Assembly: GCF_900103225.1 (NCBI RefSeq)
Contig: NZ_FNJH01000001.1
Span: 1,207,533 to 1,271,532, forward strand
Source of the DNA: Pseudomonas congelans
GTDB lineage: Bacteria; Pseudomonadota; Gammaproteobacteria; Pseudomonadales; Pseudomonadaceae
Reading direction: 5' to 3'
Length of the DNA stretch: 64,000 nt
Position numbers and translations under genes: made by a program. Positions 44,849 to 53,159 of the stretch are shown here, piece by piece. The number at the start of each line of letters is the position of its first letter. Position 1 is the stretch's first letter. The notes beneath the pieces were generated by a model. That model did not search any database and was not told the origin of the DNA. It was given only the letters and a program-made list of their open reading frames with translations.

Positions 44849-45832
44849 ATGAAGAAAGAATTCACATTTTCTATCAAGTGCACTTGCTTTAATGAGGATT
44901 ACTCACCTCCAGACACCACGCGAGTCACGACTAATTTTGCGAACCTGGCCAGGGGAGAAAGTCGCCAGGAGAATTTGCGTAACACCTTGACGATGATTGA
45001 CAACCGCTTCAATGCCTTGGCGCACTGGGACAACCCTAAAGGAGATCGTTATACGGTCGAGCTGGATATTGTTTCTGCGGAAATGAATATTGACGCTGAA
45101 GGCAATCATCAGACCATCCCGTTGATTGAGGTTTTGAAAACGACGATCATTGATAGAAAAACTGATGCGCGTATTAACGGGATTGTCGGAAATAACTTTT
45201 CTTCTTACGTTCGAGACTATGACTTCAGTGTACGATTACTGGAGCACAATAGGAGTCTGTCCGGGCTCAGCACCCCGGAAGACTTTGGGGATTTACACGG
45301 AAAGCTATTCAAATGCTTTATCAATTCAGATAGCTACAAAGCTCACTTCGATAAGCTGCCCGTCATCTGCCTGAGTGTATCGAGCGCCAGGACCTACCAG
45401 CGGACCGAGAATCAGCATCCTGTTTTAGGATATGAATACCAGCAGGACGAATACTCGTTGACGGATGAGTACTTCAGGAAAATGGGCTTAAAGGTTCGCT
45501 ATTTCATGCCCCCCAACAGCGTTGCGCCTCTGGCTTTTTATTTTTCGGGCGATTTGCTGGGGGACTACACCAATCTGGAGCTTATTAGCACCATCAGCAC
45601 GATGGATACCTTTCAGAAAATTTATCGCCCTGAGATCTATAACGCAAATTCAACGGCAGGAAAAATCTATCAGCCTAGCTTGAAAAATAAAGATTACTCG
45701 TTGACTCGCATTGTGTACGACCGCGAGGAGCGAAGTCAGCTGGCTATAAAGCAAGGGAAATTTTTTGAAGAGCACTTTATCAAACCCTACCAGCCCCTTC
45801 TGGATCAGTGGTCCGCAAGCTGCACTCTTTGA
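44849..45832 (+). CDS. mesX: MesX (DUF1852), partner of the folate-independent methionine synthase
   Basis: 327 residues. The start MKKEFTFSIKCTCFNEDYSPPDTTRVTTNFANLARGESRQENLRNTL and the pairing with a short MetE-like gene are characteristic of DUF1852. Genetic work on bacteria named this pair MesX/MesD: MesD makes methionine without methylfolate, needs MesX and appears to need oxygen. The gap to mesD is only 27 bp, so they form an operon. The biochemical role of MesX is not settled; it may supply the methyl donor. It bounds the accessory DNA on the left. Confidence 0.85.
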   Translation: MKKEFTFSIKCTCFNEDYSPPDTTRVTTNFANLARGESRQENLRNTLTMIDNRFNALAHWDNPKGDRYTVELDIVSAEMNIDAEGNHQTIPLIEVLKTTIIDRKTDARINGIVGNNFSSYVRDYDFSVRLLEHNRSLSGLSTPEDFGDLHGKLFKCFINSDSYKAHFDKLPVICLSVSSARTYQRTENQHPVLGYEYQQDEYSLTDEYFRKMGLKVRYFMPPNSVAPLAFYFSGDLLGDYTNLELISTISTMDTFQKIYRPEIYNANSTAGKIYQPSLKNKDYSLTRIVYDREERSQLAIKQGKFFEEHFIKPYQPLLDQWSASCTL

Positions 45833-45859
45833 TCGTTTAAAAACCAAGGCTGATTTTTC

Positions 45860-46891
45860 ATGAAAAAACTTTTGCCCACCTCCACTGCTGGCAGCTTGCC
45901 TAAACCTTCCTGGCTTGCACAACCTGAGACGCTCTGGTCACCGTGGAAATTGCAAGGCGAAGAATTGCTTGAAGGCAAGCAGGATGCGTTACGTTTGTCA
46001 CTGCAAGAACAACAGCTGGCCAATATTGATATCGTCAGTGACGGTGAACAAACGCGCCAGCATTTTGTAACTACGTTTATTGAGCATCTCGACGGCGTCG
46101 ATTTTGAAAAGCGCGAGACTGTCAGAATTCGTGACCGCTATGATGCGAGCGTGCCAACCGTCGTGGGTGCTGTCGCTCGCCGAAAGCCGGTTTTTGTTGA
46201 AGACGCAAAATTTCTGCGTCAGCAGACCAGGCAGCCTATCAAGTGGGCCCTGCCAGGGCCAATGACGATGATTGATACTCTCTACGATGCTCATTATAAA
46301 AATCGTGAAAAACTGGCTTGGGAGTTTGCCAAAATCCTCAACCAGGAGGCCAAAGAACTGGAGGCTGCCGGGGTTGATATTATTCAGTTTGATGAACCTG
46401 CATTTAATGTGTTTTTTGATGAGGTGAATGACTGGGGCGTCGCCACCCTGGAAAGGGCAGTTGAAGGGCTTAAATGTGAAACGGCCGTGCATATTTGCTA
46501 TGGCTACGGCATCAAAGCGAATACCGACTGGAAAAAAACTCTGGGGTCAGAATGGCGACAGTACGAAGAAGCCTTTCCCAAACTGCAAAATTCCAGTATC
46601 GACATCATCTCGTTGGAATGTCACAACTCTCGCGTCCCTATGGATCTGATTGAGCTCATTCGAGGCAAGAAAGTGATGGTAGGGGCCATTGATGTGGCAA
46701 GCCACACCATTGAAACGCCTGAGGAAGTCGCCAACACGTTGAGAAAGGCGCTTCAATTCGTCGATGCCGACAAACTCTATCCGTGCACCAACTGCGGCAT
46801 GGCCCCCCTTCCTCGTCATGTCGCCAGCGGCAAGCTGCGCGCATTAAGTGCAGGCGCAGAAATCATCCGGAAAGAGCTCTCGAATCAGTGA
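45860..46891 (+). CDS. mesD: MesD core methionine synthase (short, MetE C-terminal-like)
   Basis: 343 residues, only the catalytic half of cobalamin-independent MetE. Features include LPTSTAGSLPKP at the start, IDIVSDGEQTR, VDIIQFDEPAFN, the zinc-site ISLECHNSR and the C-terminal CTNCGMAPL. The N-terminal folate-interacting half of MetE is absent, as in MesD. It transfers a methyl group to homocysteine from a donor other than methyltetrahydrofolate, together with MesX. Confidence 0.88.
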   Translation: MKKLLPTSTAGSLPKPSWLAQPETLWSPWKLQGEELLEGKQDALRLSLQEQQLANIDIVSDGEQTRQHFVTTFIEHLDGVDFEKRETVRIRDRYDASVPTVVGAVARRKPVFVEDAKFLRQQTRQPIKWALPGPMTMIDTLYDAHYKNREKLAWEFAKILNQEAKELEAAGVDIIQFDEPAFNVFFDEVNDWGVATLERAVEGLKCETAVHICYGYGIKANTDWKKTLGSEWRQYEEAFPKLQNSSIDIISLECHNSRVPMDLIELIRGKKVMVGAIDVASHTIETPEEVANTLRKALQFVDADKLYPCTNCGMAPLPRHVASGKLRALSAGAEIIRKELSNQ

Positions 46892-46936
46892 TTAGCCAAG
46901 GCTTGCGGACTTTGAGCTCTCGTCGCTCAAGGCCTG

Positions 46937-47125
46937 CTACTTTTCCCTGAATATTCTTTTGCAGATTCGACCGACAACACATGCCATCACGATCATCCAG
47001 CAGACGAAAAACACTGTCCGTGTGCCGTGATCTATTCCAGGTATCTCGAACCCCAGCCACGCACCTGCAAACATCAGCGGCATAAATAAAACAAGGGCAA
47101 GTAACCGCTCTAAAATCCAGCTCAC
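46937..47125 (-). CDS. Small two-helix inner-membrane protein
   Basis: 62 residues from a GTG with GGAG 8 nt upstream. Two membrane helices (LLALVLFMPLMFAGAWLGF and FFVCWMIVMACVVGRIC) and a basic C-terminus. It is a plausible conserved small membrane protein of unknown function. Confidence 0.55.
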   Translation of the reverse strand: MSWILERLLALVLFMPLMFAGAWLGFEIPGIDHGTRTVFFVCWMIVMACVVGRICKRIFREK

Positions 47126-47224
47126 ACTTGAAACTCCACATAAAAGTGTGAGTCAGTTTAGCCTTTTCACCCTGCCGGGGCCTCCCTCCAATGATCCTCA
47201 AAAAAACGCCGCTCGCCGGGAGTT

Positions 47225-47611
47225 TCAGAGCATCACGTTAATGCGAAAGACGTTCTGCTCGGGGTCCAGCAGCACGGCCTGATACCAGTTGTAATACGTC
47301 AAATACGGTTCCTTGATCAGTCTTGCGCCCTGCTCCACCGCCAGCGGCACCAGTCGGTCTACCTCGGCTTGTTCGGACACGTCGATGTTGAGCAAGAACC
47401 TGCACCCGGTGCTGCCTGCAAACGCTTCCAGGCCAAGCAGCTCGTATGCATCAAGCGCGTTGAAACCGATGCAGGACTTGCCTGTGTCCAGTCCGCGGAA
47501 GATCGGTGACCTGATGGACTCGATTTCGCGAAAACCGAACAGGTCCGAATAGAAGGTGCTGAGACGGACAATGTCCCGCGCGAACACGTTGACGTAAGAC
47601 AGGGAGTTCAT
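47225..47611 (-). CDS. VOC (glyoxalase/dioxygenase) family protein
   Basis: 128 residues: MNSLSYVNVFARDIVRLSTFYSDLFGF at the start and EPYLTYYNWYQAVLLDPEQNVFRI at the end, the paired beta-alpha-beta modules of the vicinal oxygen chelate superfamily. A glutamate near the C-terminus (DPEQN) sits where the metal ligand is expected. It follows the 2-oxoglutarate-oxygenase-like gene with one base between stop and start, so they work together. Reaction unknown. Confidence 0.8.
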   Translation of the reverse strand: MNSLSYVNVFARDIVRLSTFYSDLFGFREIESIRSPIFRGLDTGKSCIGFNALDAYELLGLEAFAGSTGCRFLLNIDVSEQAEVDRLVPLAVEQGARLIKEPYLTYYNWYQAVLLDPEQNVFRINVML

Positions 47612-47612
47612 A

Positions 47613-48626
47613 TCAGGCCACCTTGCTGCCGCCAAAGGTCGTCTGTTTGACGAACTTGGACAGCAAGTGATCGCCTGATGTAACCGGCGCATGCCGAGGC
47701 GTAGCGCCAGGCGGCAGGCAACCTGGCAGGCATTGAATCAAGGTGTCGTAGTTGGGCTGGTGGAAGAACACCAGAGACTGTCGGCGGTTGTCCTGATCGC
47801 TGGTCATCGGCGGGTTGACCACTCGGTGCAGCGTGGAAATCCACTGGTCGTTGGTCCACTGCATCATCAGATCGCCAATGTTGACCACAAAACCATTCTC
47901 GACATACGGCACATCGACCCACTCGCCCTGACGATTACGCACTTGCAAGCCGCCCAGCGCGTTATCGGGGCGCACGATGGTCAGGCTGCCGTAGTCGGTA
48001 TGCGCACTCGCGCGTAATTGACCAGCCTCGACCTCGGTCTTGATGTCCGGGTAACTCAGGCTGCGGAACATGCTGATATGCCGGTCGATCTTGTCATCGA
48101 AAAAACACTCATCCAGTTCCAATGCCAAGGCAAACAAGCGCATCAACGATTGAGCCAATTCGCTCATGGCGTCGAAATAGGCCTGGTAAGCCTCCTTGAA
48201 TCCGGGCAGCAGGTCTTGCGCAGGCCAGACATTCGGTGCGAAGTGCGAGCCCGCCTGGGCATTGTGATAATAATCTTCGTCCGGAACATTACTCGGCCCG
48301 ATGGAGAAAGACTCCTTGAGATCCCCCGGCGCGCTTTCCTCCAGGGAATAGGAAAGGCTCTCCTCGGCCACCGCGCTATAGCCGCGCACCATCTCCGGAC
48401 TGGGCCGGTCTACCCTGCGCTTTTCCGCCAGCGGCAAATCAAAGAATTGCCGGGTCAAACGCGAGACCCTGTCGATAAGCGCTCCGGGAATCTGGTGCTC
48501 GGTGATGACCAGAAACCCGATGTCCCTGCACGCCTGATTGACTGCTCTGGCTACGGCGGCCTTGCCGTCCGGGTCTTCGGAAAAATAGGGGGCCAGGTTG
48601 ATAATGGGCACATATTGCAGAGTCAT
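47613..48626 (-). CDS. Isopenicillin-N-synthase-type Fe(II)/2-oxoglutarate oxygenase
   Basis: 337 residues. The N-terminal DIOX_N region (IGFLVITEHQIPGALIDRVSRLTRQFFDLP) is followed by the Fe triad: HTDYGSLTIV (His and Asp) and STLHRVVNPP (His). RRQSLVFFHQPNYD carries the 2-oxoglutarate-binding Arg-x-Ser. The same fold includes the ethylene-forming enzyme and plant-type oxygenases, but it does not look like EFE itself. It is cotranscribed with the VOC gene and is 227 bp downstream of an isochorismatase-like hydrolase, suggesting a small degradation pathway for an unknown compound. Confidence 0.85.
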   Translation of the reverse strand: MTLQYVPIINLAPYFSEDPDGKAAVARAVNQACRDIGFLVITEHQIPGALIDRVSRLTRQFFDLPLAEKRRVDRPSPEMVRGYSAVAEESLSYSLEESAPGDLKESFSIGPSNVPDEDYYHNAQAGSHFAPNVWPAQDLLPGFKEAYQAYFDAMSELAQSLMRLFALALELDECFFDDKIDRHISMFRSLSYPDIKTEVEAGQLRASAHTDYGSLTIVRPDNALGGLQVRNRQGEWVDVPYVENGFVVNIGDLMMQWTNDQWISTLHRVVNPPMTSDQDNRRQSLVFFHQPNYDTLIQCLPGCLPPGATPRHAPVTSGDHLLSKFVKQTTFGGSKVA

Positions 48627-48853
48627 ACGGCTGTTTCCTCTCGCTGACACGCTACCGGGAAGGCTCATCCATAAGGGTAAAGATCAGCGAGGCAAGAGCA
48701 GAAAGCATGCCACTGGAGGAATTCATCGTTCATACAAGCAGTTAGCTGTTTCAACCGCTAAAGCCGGATCAACCGGTCTGAAACGGAACGCATGGTTTGA
48801 ATGCACAGATATGAAAAAACGGGCCAGAACTGCGCACATTCGACCCGCTGTTT

Positions 48854-49492
48854 TCAGGCGCTTTCCATACGTTCGATAACGTCGGCGGTCGTCGTTACTT
48901 CACCGAACTCATAGGCAATCGTCGTCAGCGATATTCGCTGAACTTCTTCTGCAGAGACCGCGCCGAAGCCGACGTCCGGGTAGTCCATCGCGGCATTGGC
49001 GTCGCTCAGGGCGATGACTTTGTACTCACGATGCACGCCATCCCTGATCGTGGTTTCACAGCACACATTGGTGACCGTGCCGCAGACGATGATCGTGTCG
49101 ACATCCCGCGCACGCAGCACGGTGTCCAGGTCAGTATTATGAAAGCCGCTGTAAAACAGCTTGTCGACAATCACATCACCTGACTGAGGCGCGAGTGCTT
49201 CGATGACCTCAATGCCCGGATCATGCCGTGCCAGTATCTGGTCAACATTCGGGTAAAGATCACGCATACGCCCGGTATCAGAACCATCGCCGCGCACAAT
49301 GTGGCGAAGATAAACCACCGTCACACGAGCAGCCCGCGCAGCTTGCAGCAGCTTCTGGATAGGCTGGACGATATCCACCGTACTTTTTACGTACAACGCC
49401 CCAGTGGGCTCGCAAAAGACCTTTTGCATGTCTACAACGATAACCGCCGCTCTGCGCGGATCGATCGGCCACCGGACAAGGGGTTTGCTCAT
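48854..49492 (-). CDS. Cysteine hydrolase of the isochorismatase family
   Basis: 212 residues from an ATG with GAGGTGA upstream. The catalytic triad is visible as Asp in VVDMQKVFCEP, Lys in VDKLFYSGF and Cys in CGTVTNVCCETTIRDG. These enzymes hydrolyse amides such as nicotinamide, N-carbamoylsarcosine, ureidoacrylate or biuret-like compounds. Being upstream of the oxygenase and VOC genes on the same strand, it may belong to the same pathway; the 227-bp gap between them shows no gene. Confidence 0.85.
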   Translation of the reverse strand: MSKPLVRWPIDPRRAAVIVVDMQKVFCEPTGALYVKSTVDIVQPIQKLLQAARAARVTVVYLRHIVRGDGSDTGRMRDLYPNVDQILARHDPGIEVIEALAPQSGDVIVDKLFYSGFHNTDLDTVLRARDVDTIIVCGTVTNVCCETTIRDGVHREYKVIALSDANAAMDYPDVGFGAVSAEEVQRISLTTIAYEFGEVTTTADVIERMESA

Positions 49493-49568
49493 GGGTCTCA
49501 CCTCGATTAAAGCCTGACAGGCTGGGTAGTCTTGCCAAGCAATAATCGTGCTGCCGGTGCGACGGCGA

Positions 49569-49772
49569 TCACCAACGCTTCGAGAAATAGAACATGACGG
49601 AACCCACGCAAAGACATGTCACGGCCTTGAATACCGGATAGCCAGCGCCACCGCACAGCAGATAGGAGTAGCCGTTTGTTATCAGCAGGAAAACCGAAAC
49701 AGTCAACAGAACGAGCGAGATAAAACGCTGGACCCGAAACCGCTGCTTATCGCTGCCGATATACACAGTCAC
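49569..49772 (-). CDS. Small two-helix membrane protein
   Basis: Up to 67 residues starting at a GTG; a second GTG 6 bp later is better spaced from GGAGG. Two membrane helices (FISLVLLTVSVFLLITNGY and VFKAVTCLCVGSVMFYF). Function unknown. Confidence 0.45.
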   Translation of the reverse strand: MTVYIGSDKQRFRVQRFISLVLLTVSVFLLITNGYSYLLCGGAGYPVFKAVTCLCVGSVMFYFSKRW

Positions 49773-49809
49773 CCTCCATTCAATTCCGCAAAAAGCATCG
49801 AGCGAAAGC

Positions 49810-50160
49810 TCAGGAAAGCTTGAAGTTCTTCAACTCAATCTTTGCATTGGCTATCAGGTCAGGCGTCATTGGCCTGCCCTGCCTGTCCAGCAGTACCGGT
49901 GTGCATGCGCATCGACAGCGCACACGGTTATCCCCTTCTGCCCACCAATCAAGCATCTGCTGTCCCGTGAACAGCTCGCCATGTCGCTCGACATGTTGCT
50001 CTCGACTGGTTGGCGTCAGCGCGGACAGATGCATGAATTTCACCGGCATCCCGAGACGCTCTGAATCGGCGATGTCGTTCTGCAACTTGCGAATACGCAT
50101 TTCATGAAGTTCGGAATCAGAAATTCTACCGACCAAGGCTGAGCCCTCGTTAAGACACAC
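49810..50160 (-). pseudogene. Remnant of a phage head-morphogenesis (Mu F / SPP1 gp7-like) protein
   Basis: About 116 codons. The part LSALTPTSREQHVERHGELFTGQQMLDWWAEGDNRVRCRCACTPVLLDRQGRPM matches, in pattern, the C-terminal end of Mu gpF-like minor head proteins (TSR-x-H...R-x-G-x-L-Y/F-T...W...N-x-x-C-x-C). The N-terminal several hundred residues are missing and the start is unclear, so only the tail survives. No other head gene is nearby. Confidence 0.55.
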
Positions 50161-50413
50161 TCCAAATTAATAGACCACCCAGGCGACTCACGCCACCTTT
50201 CAATCACCTATCGAGCCAGTTCCAGCAGATTCTGCCTCACACTTACCCCAACCTTTCAACGCCAGGATCGGGAGGGAATCAACACCCCTTTCCACACAAG
50301 TGATGTGCCGGTGCGGTTATTCATAGCGCCGTACCAGACTCGTATATTGAACCCACCGTGGCGTGCTGGCTCCCGCAGCGTGCTGATCATGAGACACAGA
50401 GCGAGGATTCATT
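50161..50413 (+). other. Non-coding upstream region of the bicupin gene
   Basis: About 250 bp with no gene seen. It must hold the bicupin promoter, but I see no clear -35/-10 pair or operator. Confidence 0.4.
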
Positions 50414-51355
50414 ATGAACAGTGCAATTCAACCGCATTCAAACCTGGAAGCATCTCCACATGAGATCGATGCGGAATACTTCGAGTACAGCAAAGCGGCA
50501 AACCCGATCAGCGCAAATTTGATCACCCGCATCCCGTACCAGAGCTTCCCTGCTTCGCTCTATGATTCGGGCCCATCTCGAACAGTGGCTCTCGATTTGA
50601 GCGAAAAACTTGAGTGTGAAGGCCCAGCAACCGGCCCAGGTCTTTGTGCCAGTTTCATTCGACTGAACGCCGGCGATGATGTCACTTTAGCGCCCAACGC
50701 GACCTCACAGGTTCTGTATGTAATTGATGGTAGCGGCAGCCTTTCGTACGGTGAAAAGGCGTTTGAATGGACAAAAGGTTGTTTTATCGCCCTGCCAGGG
50801 ATGAACAGCACAATCCTCAAGGCGTCGGCGGACGCACGATTCTACTGGGTACATGATGAGCCTCTGCTTCGCTACTTAGGCGTGAGCAGAAGTGAAGACC
50901 GCTTCACCCCGACTCTGTACCCTGCGGCTGTCGCATCGGCAAAGCTTCGTGAAGCCGCTGATGATCCACGTGCACAGGATCGCAGCCGCATCAGTATTCT
51001 GCTGGGTAACAGCAACTTTCCTCAGACACGCACAGTGACACATGTACTGTGGGCTATGTACGGCATCCTCCCGGCTGGCTCGATCCAAAAACCCCACCGG
51101 CACCAATCCATCGCCCTTGACTTCATCATTGACTGCCCAACCGGGTGCTATTCGCTTGTCGGTACTGAACTTGACGAGAATGGCCAGATTCGCAATCCAA
51201 AACGCGTAGATTGGACGCCAGGGCTTGCGTTCGTCACGCCACCTGGCTATTGGCATGCCCACTTCAACGAGTCGGATCGCGAAGCATTTCTGATCCCGAT
51301 TCAGGATGCAGGTCTACAGACATACCTGCGATCACTGGATATTCGGTTCAGCTAA
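50414..51355 (+). CDS. Bicupin protein (gentisate-dioxygenase-like fold)
   Basis: 313 residues with two cupin domains, about 75-150 (VLYVIDGSGSLSYGEKAFEWTKGCFIALPG) and 215-300 (KPHRHQSIALDFIIDC...GLAFVTPPGYWHAHFN). The second has the His-x-His and later His ligands; the first lacks the full set. This asymmetry is common in gentisate or hydroxynaphthoate dioxygenase relatives and in metal-free cupin proteins. It is convergent with a LysR gene 34 bp away. Substrate unknown. Confidence 0.7.
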   Translation: MNSAIQPHSNLEASPHEIDAEYFEYSKAANPISANLITRIPYQSFPASLYDSGPSRTVALDLSEKLECEGPATGPGLCASFIRLNAGDDVTLAPNATSQVLYVIDGSGSLSYGEKAFEWTKGCFIALPGMNSTILKASADARFYWVHDEPLLRYLGVSRSEDRFTPTLYPAAVASAKLREAADDPRAQDRSRISILLGNSNFPQTRTVTHVLWAMYGILPAGSIQKPHRHQSIALDFIIDCPTGCYSLVGTELDENGQIRNPKRVDWTPGLAFVTPPGYWHAHFNESDREAFLIPIQDAGLQTYLRSLDIRFS

Positions 51356-51389
51356 ATGGAATCCCGGTATGGCTGGCTCATACCGGGAA

Positions 51390-52298
51390 TCATCGCTGCC
51401 ACACGGGCGGGTCAACCACGCGTTCAGCAATGAAATCGATAAAGCATCGCACCTTCGAAGAAACGATTCGCTTCGGAGGATATACAAACCAGATGGCGCC
51501 AGACTCCTGTGAGCCCTTGACCTCCCAATCAGGCAGCAAGCGCACCAGTCGACCATCGCGCAAACTGGCACTGGCAAGCCAATCTGGGAGCAATGCCATT
51601 CCCAACCCGTTGCTCACCGCAATTAGCTGAGCCTCAAGGTCATTTACCCAAAGTACAGCACCCACGGGCAACGAAACCTGCTCGTTGTCGTTGGCCCATA
51701 TCAACCCCTCGGGGTACTCACGCCCGATGATCATCAGGTCGACAGGCAGTTGAGCGGGGCAATCCGGTTGAGGATAACGAGTGGCAAACTCTGGGCTCAC
51801 ACACAGGAAAGTCTTTACCTCAGCCAGCTTTCTCGCCTTGAGATTGGAGTTCGCCAATCTGCCAATTCGAATCGCAAGATCGATTCCAGTGGCGATCAGA
51901 TCGACATGTGACTCCTCAAGACTGAGATCTAGTGTGATGTCTGGATAACGCTCGATAAACTCGCCTACCAGAGGGAGTATGTGATGACGTGCAAAAGCAG
52001 GAGGCAGACTGACCTTCAACCTCCCTCGGGGATTTTGATTGAGGGCGGACGTTGCCGCCTTGGCTTCTGACAATTCAAAGAGGACTTTTTGGGCATGGTA
52101 CAAGAACGTTTGCCCACCCTCGGTCAATGCGAGTTTTCGTGTTGATCGATTGAAAAGAGCAATGCCGAGATCGTGCTCTAGATCTTTGATGTAACGCGAA
52201 ACCGTAGAAGCTTTGATCCCCAAACGCCCTGCGGCTTTGGAGAAGCTGTTCCCGTTGGCAGACTCTACGAAGGCGGTCAGTGCTGCTAGGTAGTCCAA
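51390..52298 (-). CDS. LysR-family transcriptional regulator
   Basis: 302 residues. The N-terminal winged helix-turn-helix is FVESANGNSFSKAAGRLGIKASTVSRYIKDLEHDLGIALFNRSTRKLALTEGG. The effector domain starts near 90 (PRGRLKVSLPPAFARHHILP) and has the LIATGIDLAIRIGRL and NGLGMALLPDWLA signatures of the CrgA/DsdC-like branch. It is intact, unlike the LysR gene at 10 kb. It may regulate the neighbouring bicupin gene, though the two are convergent. Confidence 0.9.
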   Translation of the reverse strand: MDYLAALTAFVESANGNSFSKAAGRLGIKASTVSRYIKDLEHDLGIALFNRSTRKLALTEGGQTFLYHAQKVLFELSEAKAATSALNQNPRGRLKVSLPPAFARHHILPLVGEFIERYPDITLDLSLEESHVDLIATGIDLAIRIGRLANSNLKARKLAEVKTFLCVSPEFATRYPQPDCPAQLPVDLMIIGREYPEGLIWANDNEQVSLPVGAVLWVNDLEAQLIAVSNGLGMALLPDWLASASLRDGRLVRLLPDWEVKGSQESGAIWFVYPPKRIVSSKVRCFIDFIAERVVDPPVWQR

Positions 52299-52851
52299 GT
52301 GCGCCTCTCTGGTTTTTTGGTGTCGCGGGCCCGGCTACGCGGCGCATTTGAGCCTTGAAATCGATTGGAAAAGCTCGGTTGCTTCTGAGACCACAGCCTT
52401 CGTCATCTCGGAAGGGTATCCGATCGCAAGCGTTCAGCGACGTCACCTTGAAGCCCGGAGGACCAGTTGTAAATAGCTTGGGCGCTTGCGGTGAAGCCAC
52501 CGCGCTGATAAAAATTTTCAGCATTCATAAAGCGGATATCGAAGCACTAATACCTACGCGCGCATCATCTTATGGCCCACCCAAGGCGGTCATCAAGGTA
52601 CGCATCATGTTCAGTCGGTAGGTAATAGTCATTGATTTATAGTCCGGAGGAATTATCTCAACTCTCACTATTGGTGCCTGTAAACCTGTGCCTGCTGTCG
52701 GGCAGGCGTCCAGCGGTGTGGCAGCAGCTCTGTAATGTCACTCGCCCGAGGCGTAGGCAGTCGCAACAACACATCTTCAAGGTTGGCCGTCGCGCAGCCC
52801 TCAAAGTGAGAAAGTTTCGGAACTCCTCACTTTCCAGCGCCCAATAAAAAA
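52299..52851. other. Gene-free stretch upstream of the LysR gene
   Basis: About 550 bp to the tRNA-Cys terminator. I see no gene with a ribosome site or recognisable product, and no clear repeat. It may hold the LysR promoter and decayed DNA. Confidence 0.45.
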
Positions 52852-52875
52852 CCCCGCAGACGTTAATCTGCGGGG
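52852..52875 (-). terminator. Terminator of tRNA-Cys
   Basis: CCCCGCAGA and TCTGCGGGG form a 9-bp stem with a CGTTAA loop. On the minus strand it is followed by TTTTTTATT, 10 nt after the tRNA. Confidence 0.75.
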
Positions 52876-52885
52876 CTTTGAATAG

Positions 52886-52959
52886 TGGAGGCCGAGGTCG
52901 GAATCGAACCGGCGTAGGCGGATTTGCAATCCGCTGCATAACCATTTTGCTACTCGGCC
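52886..52959 (-). tRNA. tRNA-Cys (anticodon GCA)
   Basis: The acceptor arm GGCCGAG/CTCGGCC is perfect, with U73 and encoded CCA. The anticodon stem GCGGA/TCCGC bounds the loop TTGCAAA, giving GCA. The T arm is GCCGG-TTCGATT-CCGAC. It is a standalone tRNA with its own terminator at the right end of the variable region. The 200 bp beyond it to the tannase gene show no gene. Confidence 0.95.
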
Positions 52960-53159
52960 TCAAACGAAAGATGCTTCACTTGAACATCAAACGTGTTTTG
53001 ATTTCGCGGGAAACCTGTATTTCTTTGGCTTCCAACCCATTGAATCTAAAGGGTTTTTTTCAATTCCTCGCTCAGGAATGGACGCAATTCTGTACTGGTT
53101 CGCATGCCATGTCAAGAACGAGGAGAAAATAATTCGCCCGCGTTATGCCGGTGCAATCG

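Noticed and set aside
34039..52959. Single genomic island with att repeats between tRNA-Leu and tRNA-Cys
   Set aside because: No direct repeat of either tRNA end was found by eye, and the mesXD and regulator genes between them look like ordinary chromosomal genes; only the part next to tRNA-Leu looks decayed.
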